Source of the DNA: Stenotrophomonas sp. UBA2302
GTDB lineage: Bacteria; Pseudomonadota; Gammaproteobacteria; Xanthomonadales; Xanthomonadaceae
Length of the DNA stretch: 8,884 bases
Direction: 5' to 3'
NCBI GenBank assembly: GCA_002345545.1
Contig: DDVW01000039.1
Coordinates: 74,583 to 83,466, forward strand
In this document: positions 5,871-8,884 of the stretch, piece after piece
Position numbering within the stretch: position 1 is the first letter of the stretch
How the letters are laid out: each line of letters opens with the position of its first letter
The notes under the pieces: generated by a model
Told to the model about the DNA's origin: nothing
The model's input: the letters and a program-made list of their open reading frames with translations, nothing else
Databases searched by the model: none
Made by a program: the position numbers and the translations under genes

Positions 5871-8084
5871 TCACTTGGAGGTGGCCGTGAAGATGCCGTC
5901 CCAGTGCGCAGGCGGGTTCCTGCACAACGCTTCAAGGCGCTGCGCGTACAGCGCATGCAGGCCGGACAACGGCGCCGCGGCCGGCTCCCGGCACAGCACC
6001 TCGAGTATCCGCTGCGCCGCAGCGAAGTCGGCGGCGCGGTAGGCTTCCAGCATCTGCGCGTGCTGCCGCGCGATTTCGCCGAAGCCCGCTTCGCCCGCCA
6101 GCTGCGCATCCCCCAGCAGCACATGCAGCAGCACCGGCTCGCTGCGGCCGACCACGCGTACGCGATCGGCTTCGACGAACGCCAGATCGGCCGCCTGTGC
6201 CCTAACCGCCTCGGTGACCATCAGCGTCACGCCATAGAACTTGGTCAGGCTCTCCACCCGCGAGGCCAGATTGACGGTGTCACCAATGGCCGAATAGGAG
6301 AAACGCTGCTGGGAGCCGAGGTTGCCGACACAGGCATCGCCCAGATGCACGCCGACCCCGATCTTCAGCGCGCTGCCGCGCTCGCGGTTCAACGCATCCA
6401 CCGCTGCGGCCATGCCCAGTGCCGCCAGGCAGGCCTTGCGCGGGTGCCCGGCGATATCCACCGGCGCATTCCAGAACGCCATGATCGCATCGCCGATGTA
6501 CTTGTCGATGGTGGCCTCATGCGCCAGCAGCACATCGCTCATCGGCGTCAGATAGCGGTTGAGCAGCGCGGTGAGCGCATCGGGTGCCAGCGTTTCCGAC
6601 AGCGTGGTGAAACCACGGATATCGGAGAACAGCACACTGATCTCACGGTTCTCGCCGCCCAGCTGCAACGCGCTGGCATCGTGCGAGAGCCGCTCCACCA
6701 GAGCCGGCGAAAGATAGCGGCCGAAGGCCGAGCGCACGAAGCGCTTTTCCCGGTTCCCGAAGAACAGCAGCGCCGGCATCATCGTCACAAATACCGTCAG
6801 CTGACACAGCAGCGCCGGCAACGGATCCAGCAGCAGGCTGTGCTGGCGATACGACCACCACGCGCCTCCCAGCGACACTCCGCCCAGCACCAGCAGCGCC
6901 AGCGCCGACAGCAATCCGCGACCGCTGCCGAGCACCAGCAGCAGGACTAGCGTGCTCACGATGGCGAGCAGCACCTCGGCACCCCGTGCCCAGTCCGGAC
7001 GCAGCAGGAACTGCTGGTTCATGGCCTGGTCGATCAACTCGGCATGCACGTTGACGCCCGGCACGGCGGCGGCCAGTGGCGTGGCGACGATGTCACGCAG
7101 CCCGATGGCCGAGGTGCCGACCAGCACGATGCGGCCTTCGAGCTTGTCGGCCAGCGTGCCGGCATCGTCCTGCAACAGTTGCCAGGCGGGAATCACCGTC
7201 ATGTGCGGTATGCCGGAGTAATGCAGGCGGAAATGCCCGTCGGCGACGGCCGGCAGCTCCAGCATGCCCACCTTCAACGACAGCAAGGCCAGCGGCCCGG
7301 CGCCACTCTCGCCGCTGGCGTCACTGGAACGCAGCATCAGGCCCGACGCGCCCTGCGCCACGCGCAGCGCCTCCACGCCCAGGCCCGGATACAGCCGGCC
7401 CGTTGCCGAGGCCACCAGCGGCATGGTGCGGATGATGTTGTCGTGTGCCGGGGGAAAGGAAAAGCTGCCGATACCGCTGGCCGCTGCGGTCAGCATCGGC
7501 AGGTTGGAAAGGCCACCACCGACACCCGGCAGGTAGCGGACCGGATCACTGCCGGCAAACGCCATACCCGCCAGCGGCGGCGGCAACAGGCGCTCAACCT
7601 CATTCGAAGGCGCCACCCCCACCACCACCGGATTGCGCGCGATGGCCTGGGCAAACAGCCGGTCGTTGTCCAGCACCGCCTCCTGCGGCACACGGATATC
7701 CATTCCCTGCGCGCGCAGGCGCTGCAGCTGCAGCCCGAGCGACGTGCGGTCCGGCTCGGTGAACACCATGTCGAAGGCGATGGCCGCCGCGCCCAGTTCA
7801 CCGGCGGTATCGACCAGTTGACCGATCTGGTCGCGCGGCCACGGCCATTGCCCGATCCGCTGCAGCGAGGCCTCATCGATATCCACCACCAGCACCCCGG
7901 GATCGAGGGTCGCGGCACGCGGCGCGGCGCGCTGGAAGGCGTCGAACAGCAGATCCGACAGCCGTGCCAGCCCGTCGCGCAGGAACACATCCGCCGTCAG
8001 CGCCAGCAGCAGGACCAGCAGACCGGCGAAGAACAGCTTCGCCTTGCCCGGACGCAGCGGCCGCACGTCTGCCACGGCCGTCAT
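5871..8084 (-). CDS. CHASE2-domain class III adenylate cyclase
   Basis: A 737-aa membrane-bound nucleotide cyclase that should make cAMP from ATP. In order: a short cytoplasmic N-terminus, a first membrane helix (about 16-34), an extracytoplasmic CHASE2 sensor domain (about 40-360, including DPGVLVVDIDEASLQRIGQW and, near its end, GRIVLVGTSAIGLRD), three membrane helices (about 370-387, 390-410, 421-443), and a class III catalytic domain (about 475-660). Catalytic residues are present: metal-binding Asp488 in FSDIRGFT and Asp532 in IGDAIMAF, base-recognising Lys528, and Asn605 and Arg609 in DTVNLASR. The second base-contact position, Thr or Asp in typical enzymes, is Ser598. A short helical tail ends HWDGIF, as in related cyclases. 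The ATG at 8084 overlaps the upstream gene's TGA (ATGA), so translation is coupled; AAGGA lies rather far upstream. CHASE2 ligands are unknown. Confidence 0.93.
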   Translation of the reverse strand: MTAVADVRPLRPGKAKLFFAGLLVLLLALTADVFLRDGLARLSDLLFDAFQRAAPRAATLDPGVLVVDIDEASLQRIGQWPWPRDQIGQLVDTAGELGAAAIAFDMVFTEPDRTSLGLQLQRLRAQGMDIRVPQEAVLDNDRLFAQAIARNPVVVGVAPSNEVERLLPPPLAGMAFAGSDPVRYLPGVGGGLSNLPMLTAAASGIGSFSFPPAHDNIIRTMPLVASATGRLYPGLGVEALRVAQGASGLMLRSSDASGESGAGPLALLSLKVGMLELPAVADGHFRLHYSGIPHMTVIPAWQLLQDDAGTLADKLEGRIVLVGTSAIGLRDIVATPLAAAVPGVNVHAELIDQAMNQQFLLRPDWARGAEVLLAIVSTLVLLLVLGSGRGLLSALALLVLGGVSLGGAWWSYRQHSLLLDPLPALLCQLTVFVTMMPALLFFGNREKRFVRSAFGRYLSPALVERLSHDASALQLGGENREISVLFSDIRGFTTLSETLAPDALTALLNRYLTPMSDVLLAHEATIDKYIGDAIMAFWNAPVDIAGHPRKACLAALGMAAAVDALNRERGSALKIGVGVHLGDACVGNLGSQQRFSYSAIGDTVNLASRVESLTKFYGVTLMVTEAVRAQAADLAFVEADRVRVVGRSEPVLLHVLLGDAQLAGEAGFGEIARQHAQMLEAYRAADFAAAQRILEVLCREPAAAPLSGLHALYAQRLEALCRNPPAHWDGIFTATSK

Positions 8085-8884
8085 AGCCGAGGAGGTTCCT
8101 TGCTGCCGCCGAAGATGCCACTGGCCGACCAGCCGTCATCCTGCACATCGAAGGTGCCCAGCATTCCCGCCGCCTTGTCCTCGCCATCGCTGGCGAAGCC
8201 GGCACTGTAGCTGCCATGGAGTTCGCTGCCCGGATCGCCCATCAGCCCTCCGGAAAAAACACCCTCCGGCCCCATCGCGTTGATGTCCAGATCGCTGTCG
8301 CCAAATGAGCGGCCATCGAAGTTGCTGATCTGCAGGCTGCCGGTGCCACTGGCGAAATCCACGGTTGCGGAAAAGTCGCCGGTGACGGTGCGGACATCGG
8401 ACACGCCATCGCTCACCGCACCGATCGCACGGCCGCTATAGCTGGCGACGATGTCGGTGGGCAACTCTGCGCTGGAAGTGAGATTGCCGACCACCCAGTA
8501 GCCGTGCTCGGCCGAATACTCGGTGCCATGGGCCGGCACTGTCGCCTCCCAGCGGCCCCAACTGAGGTAGTCGCAATCGCACAGCGCCGCCGGATCGGCA
8601 GCCACCTGCAGGCTGCCATCGCCGGTGCTGGCACCGAATTCGTTGTCCGACACGTACTGGCCCTGCGCGACCTCGAAAGCGGCCCCCTCCCACTGCATCG
8701 GAGAGATACGGGCGGAGAAGGTTCCGGACGCACTATCGAAAACCAGGTGCGCGCTACCCCCATAAGCCGCACTTCCGCTGCTGAAGCTGGACGCGAAGCC
8801 GCGGTACATCCCCTCCAGCGTCTGCAGGGGAGGTACTGGCTCCGGCTCCGGCTCCGGCTCCGGCTCTGGCTCTGGCTCTGGCTC
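8081..8884 (-). CDS. Probable surface/envelope protein with EP-repeat linker and TbpB-like C-terminal domain (5' end outside window)
   Basis: The frame is open to the window edge, giving 267 visible residues; the ATG at 8809 is internal, because the frame continues upstream as eight Glu-Pro repeats. After the (EP)8 linker comes a Gly/Ser-rich beta-looking domain with CDCDYLSWGRW (visible residues 102-112). A pattern like that of TbpB-type beta-barrels follows: VTGDFSATVDFASGTGSLQ (167-185), then GPEGVFSGGLMGDP, ELHGSYSAGF and a closing ASGIFGGSKE (254-263). TbpB-like barrels occur in surface lipoproteins and in FecR-domain proteins whose genes precede CHASE2 cyclases. I suspect the missing N-terminus carries a signal peptide and a FecR or similar domain, but this cannot be seen. 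EP repeats are typical of rigid periplasm-spanning linkers (as in TonB). It overlaps the cyclase start by 4 nt, implying a shared signalling role. Confidence 0.7.
   Translation of the reverse strand, partial: EPEPEPEPEPEPEPEPVPPLQTLEGMYRGFASSFSSGSAAYGGSAHLVFDSASGTFSARISPMQWEGAAFEVAQGQYVSDNEFGASTGDGSLQVAADPAALCDCDYLSWGRWEATVPAHGTEYSAEHGYWVVGNLTSSAELPTDIVASYSGRAIGAVSDGVSDVRTVTGDFSATVDFASGTGSLQISNFDGRSFGDSDLDINAMGPEGVFSGGLMGDPGSELHGSYSAGFASDGEDKAAGMLGTFDVQDDGWSASGIFGGSKEPPRL
8837..8884 (-). repeat. Hexanucleotide tandem repeat coding for (Glu-Pro)8, continuing past the window
   Basis: Eight in-frame 6-bp units (plus strand TGGCTC or CGGCTC) run to the last base. Read on the minus strand, each is GAG-CCA or GAG-CCG, giving Glu-Pro. 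The order of third bases is in blocks (one T unit, four C units, three T units), as expected from unit duplication. Changes in copy number alter linker length without shifting frame. Confidence 0.92.

Noticed and set aside
3641..8084. Reading the cyclase plus cNMP-binding patatin as a Pycsar- or CBASS-type defence system
   Set aside because: The cyclase is a CHASE2 membrane sensor enzyme, not a CD-NTase or a compact soluble pyrimidine cyclase. The two genes are on opposite strands and in backbone-like DNA, and patatins with N-terminal cNMP domains are ordinary chromosomal genes.
5904..8210. Long plus-strand open frames (about 5904-6950 and 7044-8210) opposite the cyclase
   Set aside because: They are Arg/Gln/His-rich mirror frames of a clear, fully motif-supported gene on the other strand.
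8837..8884. The hexamer array as a CRISPR-like or regulatory repeat
   Set aside because: The units are contiguous without spacers and read in frame as Glu-Pro inside a coding region.

Overview
The window looks like chromosomal DNA of a GC-rich gammaproteobacterium, most likely Xanthomonadaceae (Stenotrophomonas/Xanthomonas-like). This is inferred from the high-GC housekeeping-style genes on the right, the gene types, and my recollection of similar proteins; no search was run. It divides into an accessory part (about 1-3270) and a chromosomal-backbone-like part (about 3280-8884).

Accessory part. Positions 1-1024 hold three tightly overlapping plus-strand genes of phage or genomic-island character: the 3' end of a C5-cytosine DNA methyltransferase, an unrecognised basic 180-aa protein, and a PrtN-family (pyocin activator-like) small regulator. 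Both junctions are ATGA overlaps with good Shine-Dalgarno sites. Facing them is a minus-strand three-gene operon (3076 down to 1084) that is visibly richer in A+T. It encodes a TIGR04255-like protein, a protein with an NWDGYG motif, and a third unrecognised protein. This compact set has no assigned function and is the best candidate here for an undescribed system. No integrase, transposase, tRNA or attachment site is visible, so the element's limits remain open; a composition change near 3265-3290 suggests its right edge.

Region 3077-3640 has no gene I can support. It changes from A+T-rich to G+C-rich and must carry the divergent promoters for the minus-strand operon and the following plus-strand gene.

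Backbone part. At 3641-5479 (+) is a protein fusing an N-terminal cyclic-nucleotide-binding domain to an NTE-type patatin phospholipase. Six bases beyond its stop lies the end of a minus-strand run read from right to left. That run starts outside the window and comprises: a protein with an (EP)n linker and a C-terminal domain resembling TbpB-type beta-barrels (8884-8081, 5' end missing); a CHASE2-domain class III adenylate cyclase coupled to it by an ATGA overlap (8084-5871); and a small DUF3307 membrane protein (5833-5486). The likely logic is envelope sensing through CHASE2 leading to cAMP synthesis. The convergent cNMP-binding phospholipase is a possible, unproven responder.
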